A stretch of DNA of 64,000 nt from positions 682,001 through 746,000 of the forward strand of contig NC_089244.1 of assembly GCF_000512585.2 (NCBI RefSeq), written 5' to 3'. Positions within the stretch are counted from its first letter, which is position 1. Each line of letters opens with the position of its first letter. Position numbers and translations under genes: made by a program. The stretch is from Kwoniella bestiolae CBS 10118 (lineage: Eukaryota; Basidiomycota; Tremellomycetes; Tremellales; Cryptococcaceae). Positions 45,598 to 56,542 of this stretch are shown piece after piece. A model generated the notes under the pieces. The model was not told where the DNA came from. It worked only from the letters and a program-made list of their open reading frames with translations, and did not search any database.

Positions 45598-46100
45598 ATG
45601 AGAATCCCTATCGCCTTGGCTGCTCAACTTCAATCTTCCCTTGCCTCCTCTTCCTCTTCTTCGTCAACCAGCGGAGAGAGCCTGAGTATAACCGGACCAG
45701 TGAGTTTCCCTCTCTTCCTCTTCAGCTATCCTATCAACTCTATACGCAATCATCTTCCCTTATGCTATCCAATCGCACCTTCCCTCCATACACCGTTCAA
45801 TCGATATCACGCACATACACACAATACTAACCCCTCCCTGTGTTACAGTCAACCCTACACTCCTGCACGCCTTCCACATTCCACTGGACCCCCTACACCC
45901 TCTCCCTCATCGACCACACCACCTCCGAAGACGTCGAGGAGATGGTCCTAGTAACAGACAACAAGGCAACGTGGATAGTGGATATCGCCCCTGGTAGTAA
46001 TATCACGTTGCTCGTCAGGGATGCAAAGGGGAATTCAGCGGAGAGTTTGAATTGGGTTGTGGAGGAGGGTGGGAAGGGTTGTTTGGGTGAATTGGATTAG
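45598..46100 (+). CDS. Small probable secreted or surface protein
   Basis: Two exons (45598 to 45699 and about 45848 to 46100) encode roughly 118 residues. The start is M-R-I-P-I-A-L-A-A-Q-L-Q-S-S-L-A followed by a serine run, which may be a weak signal peptide. After the intron comes C-T-P-S-T-F-H-W-T-P-Y-T-L, then V-L-V-T-D-N-K-A-T-W-I-V-D-I-A-P-G-S-N-I-T-L-L-V and R-D-A-K-G-N, ending C-L-G-E-L-D. This beta-rich pattern (W-x-x-x-P-Y-x-L, W-x-V-x-x-A-x-G-x-x-V, V-R-D-x-x-G) recurs in basidiomycete secreted proteins resembling the Kre9/Knh1 N-terminal fold; the assignment is tentative. A long 5' UTR is likely. No GPI signal is visible. Confidence 0.6.
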
Positions 46101-46389
46101 GATTAGCTGGTCTAGTCTGATTTATCGAGTTGCTCGGTTTAGAGATGTTTGTACGGTTTACTATGAGATGATATGATTTTACGTTCGTTAGTTACGTCTC
46201 ACAAACCCAGGAGACAGCATCTTTGTTAAGAGGCAACAGGTCATATGGGTTGACAATTGTTGATGGGCGGATAGCAAGAGTCGTGCTTGATGTGCTACGA
46301 GTGTGTGACAGATACTTTGGCCAGCAATGTGCTTCAATCTTAGGACTAATCCTCCGCATTATGCATTATACATCATACGCCATACATAC

Positions 46390-49300
46390 TCATATCCTCA
46401 AAGTAGTCTGATGTAACCTCGTCACCAAAGCCAAAAGCGCTACGTTCTCTGATCCAGCATTGTACGTCACAGCGTCGAGGTGAAGCTATAGCACAAACCG
46501 ATCAAATCAGCAACGTCCCTTTTTACTGGTTTGCCCATGAAATGAGTACTGCTCAAATGAAGAACACAGGTTCCGAGCCACAGAGAGAACGCATTCGCTC
46601 ACCTTCGTGTGATGGTTAAAGTTGATCTCAAACTTGTTCAAAGCCGTCCACCTCGAATTCGCTTTGGTAGGTTCACTCTCACCTACGGGATCCGCCAGGA
46701 ATTTGTTCAAAGCTGTGTTCAAAGATGATTGGTAGGATACAAAGACCGATATGGTCGTCATGAGTTTCGCGTAGATCTATTTTATCCAACCAGTCATTGC
46801 ATCAGCTTTTCATCAGCCTGTTTATCCAGAGATAGAAGCTATTGTCCAAGAGAGACCACAACTCACGCTTAATAGCTTCGAAGTAGTCAGCATACACTGC
46901 TTCAAGCATGTATCTAAAAAGTCCACATGATCTTTGAGAAGCTGATCAACAGTTTGTACTTTTGCTAGTTTCGATTCCAAAGCTCTCCAGTTAGGTTCCA
47001 GCACTTCTCCTGTAGCGAACGCTAATACCTGTCGAACAAAGCTCAACATCCTTGATCTCAGAGAGAATATTCGCGATTTCCATTTCTCCATATCTTCGTT
47101 CCCGCAGTTATTCCTCCATGAGGGTGTCTTCTGTTCTAGCCACATGCTGGATAAGGCGGACTCCAAGTGGTGCAAGTGCAGTAAGAATCGGAAGATTAAC
47201 TGATATCGCGTTATGGTCTTTCGAGAGATGACAAGGGATAAGGGGAACTTGACGGAGTAATCGAATGCCAGTGCGTCGATAGCTGTACCAATATCTCCGT
47301 CAGCTCCCCAGCACGTCATCTCCATGGTACTTCTGGTGGATGACTCACCCAGCAACGTCCTCTCCTTTTCAGACCGCCTGGTCCCCTCGTCCTCATGTCC
47401 ATCTCCCATCGCGAAATCCAATTCTCCATCTTCAGTCAAAGATCCAGTCTTGCTAACAATCTTCAACAGCCACTCGTACAACCCTTGAGACTGCATGACG
47501 ATCTTCAGATCATCCTTATATGGGTCATTCGAGCTCGAAGATGCTGGATTTCGAACAGCTAAATCAAGCAACGATTGAAGCTTGACCAGGGAAGTCGCCT
47601 TGGCGGGTTTACGAAGTTCTGTTCCAGCGAGATCGAGGAAGTTGGTAAGGAAATCGGATTGGTCGAGAAAGAAGAAATGTTTCATGGAGCTGAATGGAGC
47701 GTGATCAGCTAGGTATATGATGAGTTTCAGCAGACCGTATTTACCGTAGATGAGGTATCAGCTCCTGCTCCTCCACCATAAGCTTGAGAAGCGTCTTGTT
47801 CGCGTATATGTACGCATCTTCTATACGCTTATAAAACCTAGACTGACAGTCAGCTATGATCTGAACGCTGAATCCAGATGTACAGCTGAAGTGAACCATA
47901 CTCACTTCGGCTCATTCATGACGACCATACCATCCCCTTCCTCCTCTCCCACCTCATTAGGTTTCTTCACCTCTATCCCACATTCCCGAATCACATTCAG
48001 ATATTTCCCAGCAAGCAGTATCTTGTGTTTCCACGGCTGTAAGAATCCAGGTATACATGCTCCACCAGGTAGACGATTGCTGCCTGGTCTTGGAGGGGGC
48101 ACACCTGCACCCAACGCTGGTGTCCCTTTCCCAGAAGCAACTTTGGTGGAAGTAAGGGACGAGCCATCGCGCAACTATGCGATCCTCAGCTAATGCTCTA
48201 TTTCGAAACGAATCTGACAGCTCACTGTATATCTCCGTTCCCAATATTCGTCCGTATAATCACTCTCCAGCACACCTTTCGTTATATGTCCACTTTCCTT
48301 CACCATAAACTCATCGAACGGGTCTGACAGGTACCCCGTAGCTATCCACCGTACCAACATTCTGCAGTAAGGTTGAGAAGCATGAAGGAGCAATGTTGAA
48401 TGTAGAGCCGATGCCGTAGGATCACTAACTCAACGGGTCAGCTGATAATCCTGTACCTCGTGCGTTTCCTGACTGACCCGCTCATGGTGGCTTCCCTCTC
48501 ACATATTATCCCTAATACCTCTCCGCCTAAAACAGGTCCTCCTCCACCTATTAACCCTTCCTGGGCTTTCAGATTCTTCATCAGTCCCTTTAGACCTGCT
48601 CCTCCTAATCCCAGTTCTTCGGCCATACCGCCTAGACCATCGTCATCATCCGATACATCCGATGTGTCCTGTCCTGCTTCATCACTTTCCAGAGTCAAAC
48701 ACAGACCAGCGAGAAGCGACATGGTATGAAGTGTCGGGTGTAAGTGGAAATAGAGAGTCTGTAAGGTGAATGTCGGAGAGGATAAGAAGAGTGATTCGAG
48801 TTGAGCAGTGAGAACTCGGTATTCCTGATAACTCGGTCAGCTCCCATTGCTTCCAGTTACGCATGATGTAGCTTACTTTGAGCATTGCCCGTATCCCACT
48901 ACTAAGCGCATGAGTCACCATACCGTATTCCGGCGAATTGCTATCCATACAACGTATAAGCCAAAATCTAGCACTTCCTGTGAATGTCAGCTCACCGAGA
49001 TTCCATGGATGCTTCTACCGCTGTAAAGTACGTTGCCAGCGGCAGCAGCCTTTCCACGAGCGATAGTAAAGAAGGATCTATTCATATTGCGTCAGCTAAG
49101 AGAAAGCAAAATGACTCTAAATCAGCTGACCTAGCGAAGGATCCACTTTCCACCTAGCCCCTTTCGAAGCCTGCTCTTCATCTAACGGATCGTAGTCGTC
49201 GTTATACCGTATCAATGACCCTTCTACTCCCTAAATATTAGTCGGAATGTCAGCTAAGTTCCCATAGAAAACGGTCGTCAAGTCCTAGCTCACCTGTAAG

Positions 49301-50079
49301 ACGAATAGCAGATCTTCGCATATCCAAGCTTCCTGGATCTCTATCGGTACACCTTCCAGTTCCCTTCCTTCCTCCACTTCATCAGGCCCGTCCGCCAGAG
49401 ATAGCTCGGCGACTCTTTCGGGCAGCTTACCATTCCGCTTCCTGCTTTCTTGTTCTGGGGTAGGTCTTGCTGAAGAAGATGCAGAGGGAGGAATGGGAGC
49501 TGCTCGGGAGGTAGAGGGTCTAGGTACATCTCGATGTCTGGAGGAGGATGAGGAAGGTCGAGGTGGTTGAGCGGATGATGAGGAAGGTGCACGGTCTGAT
49601 GTTCTGTTGGAAGGTGGTCGTTGGGTCTGGGCTGATGAGGACGGTCTTTCTCGGGACGATGGTCCGTCTGTCATTTAGTGAGAGGTATTTAAGGATCAGC
49701 CTTCTCCATATGACTGAGAGCAGGTGTTGAAGCTTGATGGAAATAGGATATGTCGGATCTTTCACTCACCTGCTCGAGCCAACAATCCACTTCCTTCCCC
49801 ACTCTGTTCCAGCTCTTCCAGAATCGCATTAGGCTTGACTCTTCTAACAGATGCGAGAGTTCCCACAAACTATCCAGAGTCATTCAATCAGCTGTCAAGG
49901 ATTTTCCTGCTCGGAACGGCTAGCTGAGGACCACCGCTAAGGGGTGTATGCCAGATGAAAGTACATACCTGATTCAACTCCCTATCGTTCAGACTGAACC
50001 TGCTCGAGCTCGTCCTCTTCCTTGGTTTCGGAGTAAAGGGGACGGTCGATCCAGACCCCGAGGGGACTCTTGATGACAT
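46390..50079 (-). CDS. GCP2: Gamma-tubulin complex component 2 (Spc97/Alp4)
   Basis: More than ten exons from the ATG at 50079 (M-S-S-R-V-P-S-G-S-G-S). A Ser/Pro/Arg-rich disordered segment (about 49480-49670) precedes the GRIP1 motif: P-I-E-I-Q-E-A-W-I-C-E-D-L-L-F-V-L-Q then G-V-E-G-S-L-I-R-Y. The body continues as the helical Spc97/Spc98 fold. The GRIP2 half has K-H-F-F-F-L-D-Q-S-D-F-L-T-N-F-L-D (47640-47690), D-Y-S-V-K-F-P-L-S-L-V-I and Y-Q-L-I-F-R-F-L-L-H-L-H-H-L-E (47170-47230). It ends L-H-Q-T-T-L-R-I at 46390. GCP2 forms the gamma-tubulin small complex with GCP3 and nucleates microtubules at the spindle pole body. Motif order identifies GCP2 rather than GCP3. Two ACGCGT boxes lie upstream. 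Confidence 0.88.
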
Positions 50080-51001
50080 GATGCTGATTTGCTTCTTCCC
50101 TTGCTGACTGTGTGATGCAATGTATAGCTAATGTTGAGGACGATAACTATAGCGATATTGATATTGACATTGATTTCCTCATGAACGCGTAGATTGAAGA
50201 GGAACGAGTGAAACGCGTGGTGTGGTTCATAATTTGATCCCGTTGTTTACAAGTTACCACAACTGCAGTAAACGATGGAGTGGGTGTGGCACCATTTGGG
50301 ATACGGCATGATCAATGTTAGGGAGGATCAGAAACGATTTGCTCGATGGGGAGCAGTGACGTCCGCATGCAAAGGAGCAGTGTGGTAGAGAGGACAAAAT
50401 CAAAGGTAGTCATCCCTGTGGGGTGCTACATCTTAAAGCTTACATAGAGCTCATCAAAGGATGGCTGAAACAGTTTGGGGTTTCCTTTCTTACACCTGCT
50501 CGCGTTTGATTTCTCGGTTGAGTATGATATCATCGTATGTCTTCAAGACATCCCAGGAAAGCTTGTATATATGCATGGATCCAGCTGAAAAATTGCAACT
50601 TGACCTTAATTGTCCTCTCATAGCAATCAAGGCCAAAACTATACCAAACAAACCATAAAACGAAAGTGCCCATCGCTCATCGAAACAAGCAGGGAACGAC
50701 AGAACATCCGATAAACGAACTCCGCTACTCTTTGACCTTACCATTTTCCAGAAGACATCGAGGTATCAGAACCTGATTGTATCACATCAGTAAAGACTAA
50801 AATTTTGTAGATCGCTCCCCAATTCAGAAACTGGATTCACCCCAAAAGCCCTTCCAGTGCCAATCTATCCAAAGTAAAATGTACATCCAAAATATCCCAT
50901 CCATCGGAATCTCCCAACTCCGGTAAGTCCCTCTTTCCCTCTCTGCGTTTCCTTCCCTTGGATAGACTCATACTAATGTGTTGACTCCACCGTCAAATCG
51001 A
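50080..51001. other. Divergent promoter, GCP2 and 334-residue hypothetical protein
   Basis: No gene supported. Apart from the two ACGCGT boxes, open frames at 50461-50658 (plus) and 50490-50744 (minus) look like chance. Part of the right end may be 5' UTR of the next gene. Confidence 0.4.
50185..50218. promoter_or_regulatory. Paired ACGCGT (MCB-like) boxes upstream of GCP2
   Basis: ACGCGT at 50185-50190 and 50213-50218, about 105-140 bases before the GCP2 start. The pairing parallels RAD5 and EI24 in this window. Confidence 0.45.
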
Positions 51002-52006
51002 ATGAAAAGAGACGACCTCAACCTCCTCTCCCAGCAAATCACCCATCTCACGCACATCCTCAACCCCTCTTCTCCTCCACCACAAACCCCCTATACGCCT
51101 CCAACACCTCCACAATCCCCTCATCGCTTATCCATATTAGTCTCTCTCCTCCCGTCACGTTTTCGCTCCCTGAAACGAAGAGGTAAGTATAGTACTATCG
51201 ATGAGAAGCCTGTATTGGGGGATAGAAGAGGATCTAGCGATTCTGAAAGAACCCTGGTACCTCATGAGATCGACTCAAAGCTCACAAAGTATTTGAGTGC
51301 AGAGGAGATACTGAGGTACTTGGCAAGACCAATATCGGACTTACAAAAAACCAGTAACAAGTTATATCATTCACAAAATACTAATCAAAAACTCAAACCC
51401 AAGGAAAAACAGGACCTCATACTTATGTTCAGAGATCTATGTTCAAGACTTCTAGATCTCCTGGATTCACTGCGAATCCCCATGGATAAGGAGGGGAAGA
51501 ACATCTTCGATGATCCGTCAGACAGCAACGATGATGGTGAAGACGAGATGCGTAATCTGATGATTCAAGCCCTAACCAAGAAAATCAATATCGAACTAAA
51601 TCGATTCTCTTCACAAACTCAAACACACACGTTAAATCCCAAAACCCACAAGAACCCCTTCGTCCTTCACTCCACCTCCCTCACGGCCCCAGCCTCATTG
51701 TACACCTCCTCAGAATCAGGCTACGACTCAGAGATCCTCGTTTCGCCCGCGATATGTCAAGGGAGGGATAGTCTAAGTACACCTAGACCTATCCAACTTA
51801 CCCATTCTATTTCAAACAACTCATTTCCTTCATTTACTTCGTCCGACTCTGACAAGACCTGTATCAGCACCGGTGCGAGTCCAAGTAATTGGGCGCAGAA
51901 TTTAATTAGGTTGGGGTCGTATCAAGCTAGTTGGTTGTTCAGTAATACCCCTGTGGCTGTGAAAAAGCTCACCGGGGATAACGAGGAGAAAAGAACGCTG
52001 ATTTGA
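51002..52006 (+). CDS. Hypothetical Ser/Pro-rich protein with helical middle
   Basis: Single exon; the first in-frame ATG is 51002, giving 334 residues. The N-terminus has a helix (L-N-L-L-S-Q-Q-I-T-H-L-T-H-I-L) and a Pro/Thr-rich stretch, then a basic patch (R-F-R-S-L-K-R-R-G-K). The middle is predicted helical (S-K-L-T-K-Y-L-S-A-E-E-I-L-R-Y-L-A, and D-L-I-L-M-F-R-D-L-C-S-R-L-L-D-L-L-D). The rest is Ser/Thr-rich, with W-A-Q-N-L-I-R-L-G-S-Y-Q-A-S-W-L-F near the end. I do not recognise a family. The helical middle and conserved-looking W-rich tail suggest a real protein of unknown role. Confidence 0.6.
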   Translation: MKRDDLNLLSQQITHLTHILNPSSPPPQTPYTPPTPPQSPHRLSILVSLLPSRFRSLKRRGKYSTIDEKPVLGDRRGSSDSERTLVPHEIDSKLTKYLSAEEILRYLARPISDLQKTSNKLYHSQNTNQKLKPKEKQDLILMFRDLCSRLLDLLDSLRIPMDKEGKNIFDDPSDSNDDGEDEMRNLMIQALTKKINIELNRFSSQTQTHTLNPKTHKNPFVLHSTSLTAPASLYTSSESGYDSEILVSPAICQGRDSLSTPRPIQLTHSISNNSFPSFTSSDSDKTCISTGASPSNWAQNLIRLGSYQASWLFSNTPVAVKKLTGDNEEKRTLI

Positions 52007-52218
52007 GTGGTGTTCTTGAAGCAGTAAGAATGAAAAGGTAAAAACAAAGTATAATTGAAGTAAAATGGATAATGATGGTAGGAGATAGCCTCAGCAATCC
52101 GGTTATGATAGTGTGATATCTGTATACAATAGATGCATAATGTCCAATCCACGTACAGCAGACGTACACCCAAGCTCGACCATAACACATACACTTCTAC
52201 TTGGTATCTCATACCGAT

Positions 52219-54574
52219 CTACCCCAGTATCTCACCATCCCTCTCACCTCGATCAAATCTCTCCTCATCGAAATACGTAGCTCGCTACAAATCCAAATTT
52301 CATCAGCTATCCATCTGGGAATCTAAAATGGACGATAAGCTGACTCACAATCTTCCTACCTCCAAAGAACCTCCCATCCAATTCCTTCGTAGCTCTCCAA
52401 GCTCCCGCCATCCCAGAGAAGACTACGAATATCCTCAGACATTCCGACGGTTCAGGAGGAGGCGGTTCGACCATGTGCAGTACAACTCTTTCCACAATCC
52501 TACAACCACTCTTGCAATGAGCCTTGTCTCCTTGGCAGACACGATAACTCAGCTGGACTTAGACTCACCCATATTTACTACACTCCTCGCCAATCTCATC
52601 CCCCAACTCCTCATCTATCTCCTCCTCACTCCCTACCACACCTACCAAACAGATAATCCTACTTTCCTCGCCCCGCTTTCCCCTTTCATCTAGTGCTCTT
52701 GCATCCTCATTAGCATTAACTATCCTACCCCTCGAAGTGGGCGCCTGGACCCATTTCTTATTCTTCAGATTTGCCATTGCCGTCTTCTGCTTTGCTATCT
52801 GACGTTTGGATAGGGTTTCACCAGGTTTGGGCTGAGGTTGGTTAATTACGTGTTCTGCGGTGAGAGCATGGACGAGACCCTCATTTCGGATACCCAGAGT
52901 CGATCCTTCTTGATGACCCCATTTACGCATCACTAAGCACCGATAGACGTTAGCTAAGCATCTCTACGAGGGATCAGTTCCTGAGGAATATAAAAGCTCA
53001 CTCTTCTCTGCGAATGTGCCATTACCACTACACATGCAATGTCAGCTTTGATGCTTTCCAAGCGGTACATCTTAGCTTACCTATCTTCAACAGGTGCAGA
53101 TGCAGTCACAGGAGGGGGATCCGATGGACCAGCAGCGGCACCACCACCGAAAGCTCTGAACTTCGCTGCAATAGCTTCAGCAGCTTTCTTCCTATCTTCT
53201 AGCATCTTTGCGAAATCTTCCTTTTCCTTATCAGATGCCTCTGCAGCAGAAGTCGCAGCAGGTACAGGAGCAGGAACGGAAGAAGCGAATCCCGGAATGT
53301 CCGATGACGCTGCGTTTTGAGCGGGAGGCGCAAATTGAGGAGCTTGAGCGGAGGAAGAGGAAGGGGCGAAAGAAGGTGGTTGTTGACCTTGTGACATTGC
53401 CACTCTCCTCGCGTAGGCATCATCCCCACTTGCAGGTTGCTGGGACATCGCTGCTCGTCTTGCATACGCATCGTCGCCTGTTGAAGATGAAGTGGGATGA
53501 GATAATGCCGCTCTTCTGGCGTAGGCATCGTCGCCTGAAGAAGCCATTGCTGCTCGGCGGGCGTATGCGTCGTCCCCTGATGATGCTTGAGGTGTGGTCA
53601 GAGAAGGAGGTGGTGGATGATTTGGTGTTGAGGTGTTTTCAGAGTATATCTTGGGAGGAGCGAACATCTTGGGAGCTTTAGCATTATGGGAATTAGCTTA
53701 CATCTCAGTTTGGGGAGAACAGTAAAGGCAAAGCTAACTTACCATCCCTCCTTGGTGCCTCCTCCTCACTATCAGTATAATAGCTTGATTCTCCACTACT
53801 CAGACCCTCGGCTTTTCTTCGCCTCTCTTCCACTAATTTCATCCTGCGTTCTTCTCTCATCCTCTTGCGGTACGCTTGGTATTCACCCAAATCGTTAGGT
53901 CTATTGGGATCATACTGTTCGTCAGGGTTGAAAGTCGATACGAAAGGTTGTCCAAAGTTGTTCCTCTTCTACGGACATGCAAAGTCAACGTTAGCATCGC
54001 TAAACTCTATGATACAGCAGGGGAAAGGATTGACAAAGAGATGTGTAAGATCTGGTACACCCACCTTCTTCTTCTTCTTCCTCTTCTTATCCTCCCCCTC
54101 CCTCTCCCTCTTCCCCGTCCCCGCACCCTTCGGAACAAGCGTCATAGCAGGCGCCTTCGCCAAAGGCAGCCCATCAGCTCCAAATTGAATCTCATCTTCT
54201 ACATTCTGCCCTCCAGTCGAGATCCCCACACCAGTAAGAGAAGGTTCAGCAGAACGTATAATATCGGGTTTACTCTTCGTCACAATAGGTGAAGTACCGG
54301 AACTTGAACTTGATGCAATTGTCGTTGTGGTACTGGCAAAGCCTATAGGACGAGATGCGGTGAGAGGTTTGGGCTTATTCACTCTGGGTGCGAATTTGAG
54401 GGCTGCTGACCATTCGCCTGTCTTCTGAGGTTGGGGGGTCGAGGTGGGAGGTTGCCCTTGACCTGATGTGAAGGTTGATGAGGAGGGTTGAGAAGTTGAT
54501 GTTGATGGTTTGCCTTCTTCCGGTGGGGCCGAACCCGAGGAGGAGGCGAACTTGATGCCTCCATACAGCGACAT
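52219..54574 (-). CDS. RBM17: Splicing factor SPF45 (RBM17) with repeated G-D-D-A-Y-A-R-R motif
   Basis: Multi-exon gene from the ATG at 54574 (M-S-L-Y-G-G-I-K-F-A). N-terminal low-complexity region with W-S-A-A-L-K-F-A-P-R and a Lys-rich run, then a charged R/E helix (Y-R-K-R-M-R-E-E-R-R-M-K). At about 53380-53600 four copies of G-D-D-A-Y-A-R-R-[AV]-A-[ML] occur. A G-patch follows (M-M-R-K-W-G-H-Q-E-G-S-T-L-G, about 52890-52935), then a C-terminal UHM-type RRM: I-I-C-L-V-G-V-V, E-E-I-D-E-E-L-G-D-E-I, C-L-R-I-F-V-V-F, D-G-R-F-F-G-G-R. It ends G-E-I-L-G at 52219. G-patch plus UHM in this order is SPF45, which helps 3' splice-site choice by binding ULM proteins such as SF3b155 and U2AF. Confidence 0.9.
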
Positions 54575-55281
54575 CGTGTCTCGTATGCTCGGGCTATCTG
54601 GTGGCTGTGAATTTTTTCAGTTGTGGTTGGTGAAATGTGAAAGCAAGAGCAGGAAGTGACTGATTGCAACTAAGGAGGTTGGTGTTCATGTCGGGGGTGG
54701 CGGAGATTGACTTCATCTCCGTGCGTAGAGGATGTTGATGTTGCGGATGGAAGTCGGGTAGACAAGTTCATAAACTTGATATGCGATATCTTGAATTGAT
54801 AATCTAGCATTTTACTCGATACAAATCAGATTTCGCAAGACATATCACACAAAATTCTGCAACGGGACAAGTCAAGACGAGACGAGACGAGAAAATCAAA
54901 CAGCTATCCAAGTCAACCATCTAATTTGCAACTGGTAGGAGAGAAACGAGATATCTACCTAAGCCATGTATGTAACTCCCTTTTAGCTCATGTCAACAAA
55001 GTGACTGGGAAGCTGATACCCAGCTACTACCTTAGGGCACCTAAATTTCCAGGCCGACCTGGACCTCGGAAGTCCAATACGTCCACCCCTGCACCAGGCG
55101 ACGAAGGGCCGTATGTGCCAGTGAGTGATCCCATCGCTTCACGTGTACGGCGGCTTGTCGAGTTGTTCGGAAGACAGAACCTTCCACAGTGTTTGAATTA
55201 GAATTTGTCGTACTCTTCCACCTTGATTCGTGTCCCAGCTATACACCCGTACTCACTAAAAAACCTTCCGATCCCACAGAC
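54575..55281. other. SPF45 / IES6 divergent region with possible first IES6 exon
   Basis: Upstream of both genes. On the plus strand a frame (about 55030-55121) encodes P-G-R-P-G-P-R-K-S-N-T-S-T-P-A-P and ends at a GTGAGT in phase with IES6, so it may be IES6 coding exon. An ATG at 54965 is followed at once by donor-like GTATGT/GTAACT; no complete start model worked. Confidence 0.4.
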
Positions 55282-56150
55282 CCAAGCAGACAAACTATCC
55301 TACTTCGACCTTCCCCGCCCATTCAAATCCCCCACCTACACCTCCAAACTCCCCTCCCGAACAGCCACGACCAGTACCTCCATAGTCCGCAAAAACGCCA
55401 AACAGATCCTCATCCTTGAACGAGAGCGTCTCAGCGGCGGGGACGGGTTTCTGTCAGCTGTACATACTGCTGCCAAAGCCAGGGGAGAGGTCATAGATAT
55501 AACGAAGAAGAAGAAATCTACTAGCTCAGGAGCGAAGAAAGGGAATATTGCGAATCTCCTTAAAGGAAGGCTGAAGAGGGAATTGGCTCAAAACCAGAAC
55601 GGCGAAGGTACTGGATTAGGTCTAGGCTTAGGGGTGGATAGTACAGTGGGGAGTGGGACTAGTACGCCCGCCAACGGGGAGGAAGGAGACGAAGATGAGG
55701 ATATGGAGGTTGATACGCCGCAGAACGAACCTGTCAAAATTGAGGATGGTCAGGGGGACAATAACGGACCAAGGAAGGAGATTATCACTTGTGAGCTAAC
55801 TCCCTAGCTTTGGTACTATGTGGAGATAGCTTATATTGTGATTTGCATTTTGGGGATAGATCATACACCCACTGCACCACCTTCTTTACTTCCCCCTAAG
55901 AAGTATTGCGATATAACGGGATTACACGCTAGTTATACAGATCCAAGGACGAAGTTGAGATACAAGGGATTGGACGTATGGCATGTTGTAAGGGGATTGG
56001 TGAGTGCACTCGACTTGATCAGCTGTCTTCACCCATTCGTAAACTAATAAGGGAACATTCAAGCTGATACGACTCCTGAATGGTTAATAGGGACCCGGTG
56101 GTGATCAAGCTTATCTGAGTTTGAGGGGTGCGCAAACGAGTTTGAAATAG
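55282..56150 (+). CDS. IES6: Ies6, INO80 chromatin-remodelling subunit (YL1-C domain; 5' end unresolved)
   Basis: The supported part begins after a CACAG acceptor near 55281 (T-Q-A-D-K-L-S-Y-F-D-L-P-R-P-F-K-S) and has three exons. R-P-F-K-S-P-x-Y with R-K-N-A-K-Q-I-L-I-L-E-R-E-R matches the Ies6 N-terminal core. A Lys-rich and acidic linker follows, then the YL1-C domain across two introns: P-P-K-K-Y-C-D-I-T-G-L-H-A-S-Y, D-P-R-T-K-L-R-Y-K, G-P-G-G-D-Q-A-Y-L-S-L-R-G-A, ending T-S-L-K at 56150. Ies6 forms a module with Arp5 in the INO80 nucleosome remodeller. The start codon was not found: it must lie in one or two small upstream exons between about 54960 and 55280. Confidence 0.82.
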
Positions 56151-56542
56151 ATCGTATACTTGGATCGTTATGAATAGTACAGACGCGCTGTAGTGTAGTG
56201 TATTATATATGTGAGATTACTGTATGTATAATTTTCATAATCATGTGCCCGCAAGATCGATCAACTCAAACAACCTGAACGATTCGGGCTTCTCAACCTA
56301 CCAGTGTCACATCTGTTTTCACTACCGTCGAAAGACTGATGTATTCCCATTTGCTGTGAGATTACCTGTTCCATCATATCAATCTCAAAGGCGTTTCGGC
56401 TTCAGGTCGTGCATCTTTAGAATCGTTCTTGTAGAGGTTACACTCAATCACGATGCAATGCATTGTATCCACGATGATTACCTAGCAACAAGATAGCACA
56501 GCCTATTCCGTCATCTATCCTGTCCACTTCCATTCCTCCTGC
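56151..56542. other. Convergent intergenic region
   Basis: 3' flanks of IES6 and HOM2. Nothing recognised. Confidence 0.45.

Noticed and set aside
47750..48193. 147-residue plus-strand open frame
   Set aside because: Antisense to GCP2 exons.
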